Shown here one piece after another: positions 26,009 through 34,390 of a stretch of 64,000 nt of DNA. Below the pieces are notes generated by a model. The model saw only the letters and a program-made list of their open reading frames with translations, ran no database searches and was not told where the DNA came from. The DNA lies in assembly GCF_009707865.1 (NCBI RefSeq), contig NZ_WMBA01000018.1, positions 49,558 through 113,557 of the forward strand, written 5' to 3'. The stretch's first letter is position 1. The number at the start of each line of letters is the position of its first letter. This DNA comes from Amycolatopsis pithecellobii (GTDB lineage Bacteria; Actinomycetota; Actinomycetes; Mycobacteriales; Pseudonocardiaceae). The position numbers and the translations under genes are program-made.

Positions 26009-26078
26009 GGCCAAAGTCCGCAGTCGCGGGGACGTTGGGCGCCGCGATGGTCCCCGCGCAGGAGGGACCTTCGGCCCT
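26009..26078. promoter_or_regulatory. DosR/DevR-like boxes upstream of stress genes
   Basis: AGGGACCTTCGGCCCT at 26063-26078 fits the GGGAC-N-N-N-N-G-x-CCC pattern of DosR/DevR hypoxia boxes, and GGCCAAAGTCC at 26009-26019 resembles a second degenerate box. Between them GCGGGGAC (26026-26033) and GTCCCCGC (26050-26057) form an exact 8-bp inverted repeat. The region lies 93-160 bases before the universal stress protein start. The box identification is by eye against the known mycobacterial consensus. Confidence 0.5.
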
Positions 26079-26170
26079 GGGCGCTGCTACCGCAGTGCCC
26101 TTCGCCGGCGGGGTGGTCCGCGCGATGCTCGAGAGCAGCCATTCCTGAACGACAGTGGGGAGGAAAAATC

Positions 26171-27028
26171 ATGAGCGGGGGCATCGTGGCCGGAGTGGAT
26201 GGCACCCGTGCGTCGCTGCGGGCGGTGGCGTTCGCGGCCGAGGAGGCGGTGCTGCGCCATGAGCCGCTGTTCGTCGTCAACGGCTTCGGCATCCCCGACG
26301 CCTTCTACGGCGATGTGCTGCCGCCGAAGGGATGGCTGGACGCGCGGCGCGAGGAATCGCAGACCGTCGTCCGGGATGCGATGGCCGCGGCCGGGACACG
26401 GTATCCGGGAATGGAGATCGTGCAGGAGTCCAGTGTGGACGCTCCGATTCCGTTGCTGCTGCGGCATTCGGAGGAAGCGAGAATGGTCGTGCTCGGATCG
26501 GCCGGCCGTGGTGTGCTCGGCAACCTGCTGACCGGTTCGACCGCGTCCGCGTTGACGGCCCACGCGAAGTGCCCGGTGGCGGTGGTCCGCGGCGGGGACC
26601 GGCCGGACGCCCCGGTGGTGGTCGGCGTGGACGGCAGCCGGGCCGGTGAACCCGCGCTGGCGCTGGCTTTCGAGGAGGCGTCGCTGCATCAGGTCCCGCT
26701 GGTCGCTTTCCATGCGCGGCATGACGCCGAACCGGTCCACGGGTTCGCCGAGGCTCGCGGTGCGGAGACCGGCGTGCTGGCCGAAGCGCTCGGCGGGTGG
26801 CAGGAGAAGTTCCCGGAGGTGACGGTGGAGCGGGTCGCGGAAAAGGACCGGCCGCGGCATCGCCTCCTGGAGTGGAGTCGCACGGCGCGGCTGGTCGTGG
26901 TCGGCAGCCGTGGCCGCGGTGGGTTCGCCGGGCTTCTGCTGGGGTCGACCAGCCAGGCACTGGTGCAGCATGCGCGATGCCCCGTGCTGGTGGCCCGCAC
27001 CGGATCAACGCCGGAACATCCCGAGTGA
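26171..27028 (+). CDS. Universal stress protein, two UspA domains
   Basis: 285-residue cytoplasmic protein with tandem Usp folds, about residues 1-140 and 147-280. Each ends with the ATP-binding pattern: GSAGRGVLGNLLTGSTASAL and GSRGRGGFAGLLLGSTSQAL. Both domains also carry the first-strand motif VxGVDGS/T. Two-domain members in actinobacteria belong to hypoxia and stress regulons. The start follows GGGGAGGAAAAATC. The next gene, CBS-BON, begins 44 bases after its stop, so they likely form one transcript controlled by the boxes at 26009-26078. Confidence 0.95.
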   Translation: MSGGIVAGVDGTRASLRAVAFAAEEAVLRHEPLFVVNGFGIPDAFYGDVLPPKGWLDARREESQTVVRDAMAAAGTRYPGMEIVQESSVDAPIPLLLRHSEEARMVVLGSAGRGVLGNLLTGSTASALTAHAKCPVAVVRGGDRPDAPVVVGVDGSRAGEPALALAFEEASLHQVPLVAFHARHDAEPVHGFAEARGAETGVLAEALGGWQEKFPEVTVERVAEKDRPRHRLLEWSRTARLVVVGSRGRGGFAGLLLGSTSQALVQHARCPVLVARTGSTPEHPE

Positions 27029-27072
27029 CAAGGGTTTCCCGGGCCCGATCGAGGAGAGTGTGGAGGTAGGAG

Positions 27073-27699
27073 ATGCGAACGCTGACTGTCGGCGAAGTCA
27101 TGACGCGCGACGTGTGTGCGGTCCCGCCGGACGCCGAGTTCAAGGATGTCGCCGTGCTGATGGCCCGGCGGCAGATCAGCGCGGTGCCGGTCGTGGGTGC
27201 GGACGGCACGCTGCTGGGTGTGGTGTCCGAGGCGGATCTGCTGCCCACCGAGGCGTTGCCGCGGCATGCCCGCCGCGGCCGGCAGCACAAGGCGGAGGCA
27301 ACACGGGCACGGGAGCTGATGACCGCGCCCGCCCGCACGATCGAGATCGGGGTGTCGCTGCCGGTCGCGGCGGGCGAGCTGGCCGCATCGGGGTTGCGCC
27401 GGCTGTTCGTTGTGGACGGTGGGCGGCTGGTGGGTGTGCTGGCCCGGCGGGATCTGCTGGGTGTGTTCCGGCGTGCGGACGAACAGATCAAGGCCGAGAT
27501 CGAGACCGAGGTGTTCGGGCAGACCCTGCTCGCGTCACCGGACTGCTATTCGGTGACCGTGCGGGGCGGGCAGGTGCTGTTGCTCGGCCGGATCGGTCGC
27601 CGTAGCGAGGTCGCGGCCGCCGGCGAACTCACCGCACTGGTGCCCGGAGTCGTCGAGGTATGCAACCGCCTCGACTACGTATGGGACGACGACCGATAG
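27073..27699 (+). CDS. CBS-pair and BON domain protein
   Basis: 208-residue protein with a CBS pair (about residues 5-60 VMTRDVCAVPPDAEF..VSEADLL and 80-135 LMTAPARTIEIGVSL..LARRDLL), followed by a BON domain (about 142-203, EIETEVFGQTLLASPDCYSVTVRGGQVLLLGRIG). CBS pairs bind adenylate nucleotides, BON domains bind membrane or other proteins. GGAGGTAGGAG precedes the ATG. It is paired with the universal stress gene, an arrangement seen in dormancy regulons. The array of 22-bp repeats starts 22 bases after its stop. Confidence 0.93.
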   Translation: MRTLTVGEVMTRDVCAVPPDAEFKDVAVLMARRQISAVPVVGADGTLLGVVSEADLLPTEALPRHARRGRQHKAEATRARELMTAPARTIEIGVSLPVAAGELAASGLRRLFVVDGGRLVGVLARRDLLGVFRRADEQIKAEIETEVFGQTLLASPDCYSVTVRGGQVLLLGRIGRRSEVAAAGELTALVPGVVEVCNRLDYVWDDDR

Positions 27700-27717
27700 C
27701 CACCCACCAGCAGGAGC

Positions 27718-27916
27718 GCGCGAGTTGCGCGTTGGGCGTGCGCGAGTTGCGTGTTGGGTGTGCGCGAGTTGTGCGTTCCGGTCGCACGGAACGTTCAACT
27801 CGCGCGTCGTGAACGTTCAACTCGCGGGGCTCGAACGTTCAACTCGGTCGCACGGAAAGCGCAACTCGCGGGGCTCGAACGCGCAACTCGCGGGGCTCGA
27901 ACGTTCAACTCGCGCG
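27718..27916. repeat. 22-bp-period array, three direct then six inverted units
   Basis: Units begin with GAGTTG at 27722, 27744 and 27766, then appear inverted (CAACTC) at 27796, 27818, 27840, 27862, 27884 and 27906. The spacing is exactly 22 bases throughout except for a 30-base switch at the turn. Each unit has a constant half GAGTTG[CAT][GA]CGTT and a variable second half of nine or ten bases, often GAGCCCCGC or CGTGCGACC. The turn can fold into a stem of about 18 bp (CGCGAGTTGTGCGTTCCG with its near-complement, two mismatches, 6-base loop). It lies between two convergent genes. The same architecture recurs at 55005-55128. Confidence 0.92.
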
Positions 27917-29443
27917 TTAGTTCACTTTGCGTTCCAGGCCTTGCCAATACGGTTCGCGCAGCTTGAACTTCTGGATCTTCCCCGTCGCGGTGCGCGGCAG
28001 CGCGTCGAGGAATTCCACGCGCTTCGGGCATTTGTATCCGGCAAGGTACTGGCGGCAATGGGCGATGACCTCCTCCGCGGTCAGGGGCGAGCCGTCGGTG
28101 ACGACGATCGCCGTGACCAGTTCGCCCCATTTCTCGTCCGGAATACCGATGACCGCGGCCTCCCGCACCGCCGGGTGTGAACTCAGCGCATCCTCCACTT
28201 CGATCGAGGTGACGTTCTCCCCACCGCTGATGATCACGTCTTTCTTGCGGTCCGCGATCGTGAGGTACCCGTCGGTGAACTCCCCGCCGTCGCCGGTGTG
28301 GAACCAGCCGCCCTCCTGGACCCGGGCGGTCTCCTCGGGATTGCGCCAGTAACCGTCGAGGTTGTGGTTGGACTGGGCCAGCACCTCGCCGTCGGCATCG
28401 ACGGAGATCCGCACACCCAGCGCCGGAACGCCGGCCCGGCCCAGCAGACGCGCCTGTTCGCGGTCGTCGAGGTCTGTCCATTCCGAACGCATCCGGTTGA
28501 CGGTCAGCAGTGGCGCCGTTTCGGTGAGCCCGTAGATCTGGATGAACTCCCAGCCCAGTTCCGCGCGCACCCGCTGGATCGTGCGGGTCGGCGGGGGCGC
28601 GCCGGCGACGACGATCCGCACCCGGTCACGTCCGGGAACCTCGCCCTGCCACGTCTTGGCGGCGTCGAGTACGGCCGCCACCACGGCGGGGGCGGCGCAC
28701 AGCAACGTGACGCCGTGCCGGTCGATCCGGCGGAGGATCTCGGCACCGTCGACCTTGCGCAACACGATGTGCCGGCCGCCGAGGCCGGTCACGGTGTAGG
28801 GCATGCCCCAGCCGTTGGCGTGGAACATCGGCAGCGTGTGCAGCAGGACGTCGTTGTCGGTGACCGCGGTGTGCAGACCGAATACCGCCGCGTTGAGCCA
28901 AAGATTGCGATGAGTCAGCTGCACGCCTTTCGGCCGGGCGGTGGTGCCGGAGGTGTAGTTGAGCGTCGCGGTCGCCGACTCGTCCCCCGCCCATTCCGCC
29001 GGTTCGCCGGTGCTTTCGAACAGGACGTCGTCACTATCGCCGAGCACGTAAGTATGTTTCGCGCTCACAGTCTCCAGCAGCCCCTTCAGTTCGGGGTCCA
29101 CGAGCAGTACTTCGGAGCCGGAATGCTCGACGATGTAACGCACTTCGGCCGCGGACAGCCGGAAGTTGACCGGGACCAGCACCCTGCCCCAGCCGGACAC
29201 GCCGAAGAAGGAAGTCAGCAACCGGGCCGAGTTGTGCGACACGATCGCGACCCGGCCGCCCGCCGGCACTCCGAGCGTGTCGAGGTGGGCGGCCTGCGCC
29301 CGCGCCCGGCGGGCGAGTTCGCGGTAGGTCAGCGCACCCCACGAAGCCGCGGGCTGATCCGGTTCGTCGACCACGCCCACCCTGTCCGGGTACACCGTTT
29401 CGGCCCGGTCGAGGAAGTCACGTATGCCCAAATCGAAGAACAC
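27917..29443 (-). CDS. Acyl-CoA ligase (AMP-forming, fatty-acid type)
   Basis: 508-residue adenylate-forming enzyme. Motifs in order: P-loop NYTSGTTARPKG near residue 163, YGLTET near 285, GGWFHTGD near 370, GGENVTSIEVED near 396 and the final lysine motif RTATGKIQKF near 490. It activates a fatty or aryl carboxylate to its CoA ester with ATP. The GTG at 29443 follows GGAG by six bases. The frame runs further upstream but without such a site, and the family normally begins near this point. It is a single gene, convergent with the CBS-BON gene and divergent from the catabolic operon at 29698, whose products it may serve. Confidence 0.93.
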   Translation of the reverse strand: MFFDLGIRDFLDRAETVYPDRVGVVDEPDQPAASWGALTYRELARRARAQAAHLDTLGVPAGGRVAIVSHNSARLLTSFFGVSGWGRVLVPVNFRLSAAEVRYIVEHSGSEVLLVDPELKGLLETVSAKHTYVLGDSDDVLFESTGEPAEWAGDESATATLNYTSGTTARPKGVQLTHRNLWLNAAVFGLHTAVTDNDVLLHTLPMFHANGWGMPYTVTGLGGRHIVLRKVDGAEILRRIDRHGVTLLCAAPAVVAAVLDAAKTWQGEVPGRDRVRIVVAGAPPPTRTIQRVRAELGWEFIQIYGLTETAPLLTVNRMRSEWTDLDDREQARLLGRAGVPALGVRISVDADGEVLAQSNHNLDGYWRNPEETARVQEGGWFHTGDGGEFTDGYLTIADRKKDVIISGGENVTSIEVEDALSSHPAVREAAVIGIPDEKWGELVTAIVVTDGSPLTAEEVIAHCRQYLAGYKCPKRVEFLDALPRTATGKIQKFKLREPYWQGLERKVN

Positions 29444-29697
29444 GGCTCGCTCCGTTGTGGTCGGTCCGGCAGGGGGTCTTCCGGGTGATCCGAGCATAAC
29501 GCCCCGAAGAAAATTGCGGAAGACTATTTTCCGGAATGCGCGGAAAGTGTATTCCTTTGAGGAATAAGCATATCGCTCATTGGCATTTGAGTCCCTCTTC
29601 TCCGGGCTGTTAGCCTTGCGCTGCCGCCGGATCGGCGTCCACGGACGGGCGGCAATGTTTCGGGCATCGGGGCCCGAATCCATCGAATCGAGGTTTC
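29444..29697. promoter_or_regulatory. Divergent region with TATTCC/GGAATA palindrome
   Basis: The 254-base region between the ligase and the seven-gene operon is unusually A/T-rich near 29510-29590. TATTCC at 29550-29555 and GGAATA at 29561-29566 form an exact inverted repeat around TTTGA, and TTCCGGAA at 29529-29536 is a second small palindrome that contains the same GGAA/TTCC core. This is a likely operator region for the operon, whose LysR and TetR regulators lie further right. Confidence 0.5.
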
Positions 29698-31134
29698 ATG
29701 AGCGCTGATGCGAATTCTGCGCCTGACGCAGCCGCGGCCCACCGTTTCCAGGCGCTTCTTGAGGAGCATGCCGGTGGCGGCCCAGCGGGGGGCACAAACC
29801 AGCAGATCCTCCTCCGAGGTGGATCCGTGCTGTCGATGGACAGCGCGGTGGGCGATTTCGCGACCGGTGACGTCCTGATCGTCGGCGACCGCATCGCCGA
29901 AGTCGGTGCCTCGATCTCCGCGCCGGAGGCCGTCGTCGTCGACGCGCGAAACCACATCGTCATGCCTGGCTTCTGCGATCCGCACATCCACTGCTGGGAA
30001 GGATCGCTGGGCCGGCTCATCCCCGAGAACATCCCGCAGACCACCGAGGATGCCATCGGTGGGGCGCCGGAGTCAGGGCGCAGTTACATGTACAGCGCCC
30101 ACCGCCTGTTCGCGCCGGCGTGCCGGCCCGAGGACATCTACGCGGGCACCCTGGCCACCCTGCTGGCCGCGCTCAACGGCGGGATCACCACCGTCGTCGA
30201 CAACATGCACAACGCGCGCTCCCCCGAGCATTCGGACGCGGGCGTCGAGGCGCTGCTCGAATCCGGGGTGCGCGGTATCCACGCGGTGGGCCGTCCGCGT
30301 TCCGGCGAGTGGGCCGGCACATTCCCGGCGGACGCCCGCCGGCTGCGGGACCGCTATTTCCGCGGCGACGACCAGTTGTGCACGATGCGCCTTTACGCGC
30401 CCGGATCCGACGATCTCACCGAGCTTTTTCCCGTTCGCAAGGAACTCGATCTGTGGTTCTCCTTCGACAGCGGAATCGAAAAGCAAAATCTCGCCGCGCT
30501 GTACGAGAATGGATCGTTCGACGGGCGGGAAGCGATCAACCACGCCAATTTCCTCTCGGCCGGACAACGGCAGATCGTGGTCGACAACGGCGCTCACGTC
30601 AATGTCTGCCCACGCATCGAATCGCAATTCCGGTACGGCCGGATCCCGTACGGTGAGTGGGTCGAGCAGGGGCTGCGTCCGGGCCTGAGCAACGACAACC
30701 CGATGACGTATGCGATCGACATGTTCGCCGAGATGCGGGCGCTCTACCAGTTGCAGCGGGTGGACCAGCACCGTTCCGGGTCGGCCGCGGCGTCGTTGCG
30801 CGAGATTCTGTTGTCCGCGACGCAGCAGGGCGCGAACAACTGCGGGGTCGGCGATATCGCCGGCTCGCTCACGCCGGGCAAGAAGGCCGACGTCGTCCTC
30901 GTCGACACGCTCAGGCCGCACCTGTTCCCGCGGAACAACGTGCTGGCCACGGTGGTCCAGGGCGCCGGCGTGGAGTCCGTCGACGCCGTCCTGGTCAACG
31001 GCCGGATCGCGAAATGGGACGGTCGCCTGATCGGCGTCGACCTGAACCGCGCCCTGCGCCGCGTGCAGGAATCTCACGACTACCTGATCGGCGCCGTCAA
31101 CTGGCCCTACGCCGCCGTGGACTTCGAGGACTAG
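29698..31134 (+). CDS. Amidohydrolase (AtzB/TrzA-like chlorohydrolase group)
   Basis: 478-residue metal-dependent hydrolase of the deaminase/chlorohydrolase group. His96 and His98 in DPHIHC form the HxH metal pair, His282 in NHANFL the third ligand and Asp333 in LSNDNP the catalytic aspartate position. The second canonical motif, a histidine before a glutamate (HxxxE), is not found at its place near residues 253-261, which reads WFSFDSGIE. Members deaminate or dehalogenate triazines, cytosine, guanine and relatives, but this one may be altered. First gene of the operon, 26 bases before an MHS transporter gene. Confidence 0.88.
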   Translation: MSADANSAPDAAAAHRFQALLEEHAGGGPAGGTNQQILLRGGSVLSMDSAVGDFATGDVLIVGDRIAEVGASISAPEAVVVDARNHIVMPGFCDPHIHCWEGSLGRLIPENIPQTTEDAIGGAPESGRSYMYSAHRLFAPACRPEDIYAGTLATLLAALNGGITTVVDNMHNARSPEHSDAGVEALLESGVRGIHAVGRPRSGEWAGTFPADARRLRDRYFRGDDQLCTMRLYAPGSDDLTELFPVRKELDLWFSFDSGIEKQNLAALYENGSFDGREAINHANFLSAGQRQIVVDNGAHVNVCPRIESQFRYGRIPYGEWVEQGLRPGLSNDNPMTYAIDMFAEMRALYQLQRVDQHRSGSAAASLREILLSATQQGANNCGVGDIAGSLTPGKKADVVLVDTLRPHLFPRNNVLATVVQGAGVESVDAVLVNGRIAKWDGRLIGVDLNRALRRVQESHDYLIGAVNWPYAAVDFED

Positions 31135-31160
31135 TTACTCATCAGAAGGATGTGCTCGCA

Positions 31161-32513
31161 ATGACGCAGTCATCTTCACCCGAGGCGGCCAGGAGAGCCA
31201 GGCGGAACGTCCGCTTGGGCTCGCTGGGCGCCGCCCTGGAGTACTACGACTTCGTCGCCTATCTCTACGTGGCGACCCTGATCGGAAAGGCCTTCTTCCC
31301 GGCGGACCTTTCGCCGACCGTGCGATTGGTCCAGACCCTTGCTCTCTACTCGACCGGGCTGCTGATCAGGCCGGTGGCCGGGATCATCATCGCCAGGGTG
31401 GCCGACCGGGTCGGACGGAAGCGGCTGTTCATCTTCACCGTCGCCCTGATGTCGGTGGCCACCTTGCTGATCGGGGTCCTGCCGACCTACGACCAGGTGG
31501 GCTGGCCGGCGCCGGTGCTGCTCCTGCTCCTGAGGCTCGCCCAGGGATGTGCGGTCGGCGGTGAGCTGCCCGCCGCCGCGGTGTTCGTCACCGAGCACGC
31601 TCCGCCGGGCGGTGTGGCGCGGGCGGGCGCGTTCCAGCAGATGACGGCCTACAGCGGCTTCCTCCTCGGCGCCGGGGCGGGGTTCTTCTCCGGCCTGGTG
31701 GCGACCCACCTGACCCCGGGCGCCCCGTCGCTCGCGTGGCGCCTCCCGTTCATCATCGGCGGCGTCCTGGGGTTCGTGTCCCTCTACCTGCGCCGCCGGC
31801 TCGACGAGACGCCCGAGTTCGTCCGCGAGCAGGGCGAAGGAGCGCGGCGCCCCTCGGCACCGGTCCGTCAGGTGCTCGCCGAACACCGGCCCGCGGTGCT
31901 GTTCGCCGTCCTCGTCGTCTTCGCCTTGACGCTGGTGAACGTCACGTACTTCAACTACTGGCCGACCTACCTCCAGACCACGCTCCACTACCCGGCGACG
32001 ACATCGCTCGCGGCCAGTCTCGTGGCGATCGCGGGGGCGATGGCGGCGATGCCGGTCTGGGGTCTTGTCGCCGACCGGTACGGCTGGCGCACGATGCTGC
32101 TGTGGGCCGGCCTGTCGTCGGCGGCGACCACGGTGCTGCTGCTGGTCGTTCTGCCCGGGCTGCCACCGGGATCCGGCCTCGCGGTGTGGATCCAGCTGCC
32201 CGCGGCGATGACGGCTGGCGGGATCGCGGCGGCCGTCCCGAGCCTGATCTCGGCGATCTTCCCGACCGAGGTGCGCCAGACCGGCTATTCGGTGCCCTAC
32301 AACATCGTCGTCGCGCTCCTCGGCGGTTTCCTCAACCTGATCCTGGTGTGGCTGGTGGCGACCGTCGGCACCGGCGCCCCGATGTACGTCGTGCTCGCCG
32401 CCTGCGTCCTGACGGTCGCCGCCGCCCTCGTCGTCGGTGGGATCCGCCTCTACCTCGGCCGGGGAGCCCGGCCGGCGCAGGAAATCCCGGTCCGGGCGGG
32501 GCTCGAACAGTGA
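31161..32513 (+). CDS. MHS-family MFS transporter
   Basis: 450-residue major facilitator transporter of the metabolite:proton symporter group with 12 predicted helices. Opening helix GSLGAALEYYDFVAYLYVATLIGKAFFP (about 20-47) and the loop motif ARVADRVGRKRLFI mark the family. It most likely imports the substrate of the operon. The ATG at 31161 has AAGGA ten bases upstream. A GTG nine bases before would sit directly on that site. Paralogue of the transporter at 21309 in the tannase unit, with different surroundings. Confidence 0.9.
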   Translation: MTQSSSPEAARRARRNVRLGSLGAALEYYDFVAYLYVATLIGKAFFPADLSPTVRLVQTLALYSTGLLIRPVAGIIIARVADRVGRKRLFIFTVALMSVATLLIGVLPTYDQVGWPAPVLLLLLRLAQGCAVGGELPAAAVFVTEHAPPGGVARAGAFQQMTAYSGFLLGAGAGFFSGLVATHLTPGAPSLAWRLPFIIGGVLGFVSLYLRRRLDETPEFVREQGEGARRPSAPVRQVLAEHRPAVLFAVLVVFALTLVNVTYFNYWPTYLQTTLHYPATTSLAASLVAIAGAMAAMPVWGLVADRYGWRTMLLWAGLSSAATTVLLLVVLPGLPPGSGLAVWIQLPAAMTAGGIAAAVPSLISAIFPTEVRQTGYSVPYNIVVALLGGFLNLILVWLVATVGTGAPMYVVLAACVLTVAAALVVGGIRLYLGRGARPAQEIPVRAGLEQ

Positions 32514-32527
32514 GGGAAGGGGACGCG

Positions 32528-33463
32528 ATGGCCTGGGTGCCGTATTCGCGAGGGCTGCACCACGTGGCCGAGGGCTGCTGGGCGTGGCTCGAACCGCCCG
32601 GTACCTGGGGGATGAGCAACTCGGGTCTGGTCACGATCGGGGGCGAGACGCTCGTCGTCGACACGCAGATCGACCCGCCCCGGGCGCGTGCTCTCCGTGC
32701 GGCGGCCACCGGCGTCGCCGAGGAGATCACCACGGTCGTCAACACGCATGACGACGGCGACCACTGGTTCGGGAACCTCGTCTTCGAAGACGCCCGGATC
32801 CTCGCGACCACGGCGGCATCGGACGCGATGCGGACGATGCCGATGGACCCGCGGCGACTGGGCGAAATCGGCGGCGAAGGGACGGCGCTGCGCCGCTGGT
32901 CCCAGTGGCGCGCAGAGGTCTACGACTACGAGGGCTGGCGGCCGGCCTATCCGACCGAGACGTTCGACGGGTCCCTCACGGTCAAGCTCGGTGACGGCAC
33001 GGTCGAACTCCACGAGGTGGGGCCCGCCCACACCCGCGGTGACGCCATCGTGCATGTGCCGGCCGCCGGTGTCGTCTTCACCGGCGACATCCTGTTCCAC
33101 CGGGCGACGCCGATCGTGTGGGCGGGGCCGGTGTCGAACCACATCGCGGCCTGCGACGTGGTGCTCGGGCTCGACGCCGCGGTCGTGGTCCCCGGGCACG
33201 GACCGGTGGCGAGCGGGGCGGCGGTCCGCGAGACCCGGAACTACCTTGTCCACTTGCTGGAACACACCCTTCGGCACGTCGAAGCCGGTGCGCCGCCGGA
33301 GGTCGCATACCGCACCTTCGACCCCGGCGAATACCGGCTCTGGCCCCACACGTCCCGTGCCTTCCCGACGATCCAGGCGATCTACGCCGAGCACCGGCCG
33401 GATCTCGCCGGCTTGTCGTGGGCGGAGACGATGGAGATCGTGCTCGCCGGAGACGCCGAATGA
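32528..33463 (+). CDS. MBL-fold metallo-hydrolase with altered metal motif
   Basis: 311-residue metallo-beta-lactamase-fold hydrolase. The expected HxHxDH signature reads His74-Asp-Asp76-Gly-Asp78-His79 in NTHDDGDHWFG, so the second metal histidine is aspartate. Later ligands are present: GPAHTRGD near 170, TGDILFH near 190 and PGHGP near 226. It ends in an alpha-helical tail. GAAGGGGA lies five bases before the ATG. It stands between the transporter and lactonase genes, so a thioester or lactone substrate of the same pathway is plausible. The reaction is unknown. Confidence 0.87.
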   Translation: MAWVPYSRGLHHVAEGCWAWLEPPGTWGMSNSGLVTIGGETLVVDTQIDPPRARALRAAATGVAEEITTVVNTHDDGDHWFGNLVFEDARILATTAASDAMRTMPMDPRRLGEIGGEGTALRRWSQWRAEVYDYEGWRPAYPTETFDGSLTVKLGDGTVELHEVGPAHTRGDAIVHVPAAGVVFTGDILFHRATPIVWAGPVSNHIAACDVVLGLDAAVVVPGHGPVASGAAVRETRNYLVHLLEHTLRHVEAGAPPEVAYRTFDPGEYRLWPHTSRAFPTIQAIYAEHRPDLAGLSWAETMEIVLAGDAE

Positions 33464-33475
33464 AGGGGGACTGAC

Positions 33476-34390
33476 ATGACCGAGTTCGACGTCGTGCTGC
33501 CCGGGCGGTCCTTCCTCGAAGGGGCGCGGTGGCGAGACGGACGGATCTGGGTCGCCGACTGCTATGCCCGCGAAGTGGTCAGCGTCCGCGAGGACGGATC
33601 GGACCAGCGAGTCGAGGCGATCGTCGAGGGACAGCCGTCGGGTATGGGGTTCCTGCCCGACGGACGCCTGCTCGTCGCCTCCATGCTCGACAACCGCATC
33701 GTGCGCCGGGAGTTCGACGGCTCGCTGGTCACCCATGCCGATCTGAACGGGCCGGCGAAGAGCGAGATCAACGACATGGCGGTCGACCCGCTGGGCCGCT
33801 GCTGGGTGGGCTGCTTCGGATTCGACCTGACGAACGGGGCGGCCTACGAACCGGCGCCGCTGATCCGGGTGGATCCGGACGGCGCGGCGGCGGTCGTAGC
33901 CGACCGGCTGGGCTTCCCGAACGGGGTCACCTGCGACGGGAAGGTCCTGGTCGTCGCGGAGACCTTCGCGGCCAGGCTCACCGCGTTCGACGTCCTGGGC
34001 GACGGTTCCCTAGGCCGGAGGCGAGTGTGGGCGAAGTTCGGCGAGGAGCCCGAAGGCACTGACGGTTTCGCGAGGTTCAACGCCGTGGACGTGGCGCCCG
34101 ATGGGGTCGGCGAGCCCGACGCGGAGGGCGCGATCTGGGTCGCCGACGCCACCCATCACCGGGCGCTGCGGGTCGGCGAGGGCGGTGCCGTGCTCGACGA
34201 GGTCGTGGTCGGCGACGCGCAAGTGTTCGCCGTCGCGCTCGGTGGGGCTGACGGCCGGACCCTGTTCCTCGCCGTCTCGCCGAACCACTTCAAGACCGAG
34301 CGCGAGCACACCCGCGACTCGATCCTGCTGTCGCGACGGGTCGGCGTGCCGTTGGCCCGGACGGTGAAGAAACTGGAGGAGAAGTTGTGA
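33476..34390 (+). CDS. SMP-30/gluconolactonase family protein
   Basis: 304-residue six-bladed beta-propeller of the SMP-30/gluconolactonase family. The metal-binding glutamate is in FLEGARWRDGRIWVAD near residue 15, the asparagine in DRLGFPNGVTCDG near 145 and aspartate in FNAVDVAPDG near 205. Known members hydrolyse lactones, including those formed after ring cleavage. It begins 12 bases after the MBL gene and its stop overlaps the FAH gene start by four bases, giving translational coupling. Confidence 0.92.
   Translation: MTEFDVVLPGRSFLEGARWRDGRIWVADCYAREVVSVREDGSDQRVEAIVEGQPSGMGFLPDGRLLVASMLDNRIVRREFDGSLVTHADLNGPAKSEINDMAVDPLGRCWVGCFGFDLTNGAAYEPAPLIRVDPDGAAAVVADRLGFPNGVTCDGKVLVVAETFAARLTAFDVLGDGSLGRRRVWAKFGEEPEGTDGFARFNAVDVAPDGVGEPDAEGAIWVADATHHRALRVGEGGAVLDEVVVGDAQVFAVALGGADGRTLFLAVSPNHFKTEREHTRDSILLSRRVGVPLARTVKKLEEKL

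Noticed and set aside
27718..27916. CRISPR array
   Set aside because: Units are 22 bases in total with no unique spacers, and units occur in both orientations; no cas genes nearby.
27725..28180. Open frame reading through the 22-bp repeat array
   Set aside because: The translation is repeat-derived (NSRxxNxQLA-like) and changes frame every unit since 22 is not a multiple of three; no start site.
29444..29683. 80-residue N-terminal extension of the acyl-CoA ligase
   Set aside because: A/T-rich, lacks family similarity, and the inner GTG has a good ribosome site.
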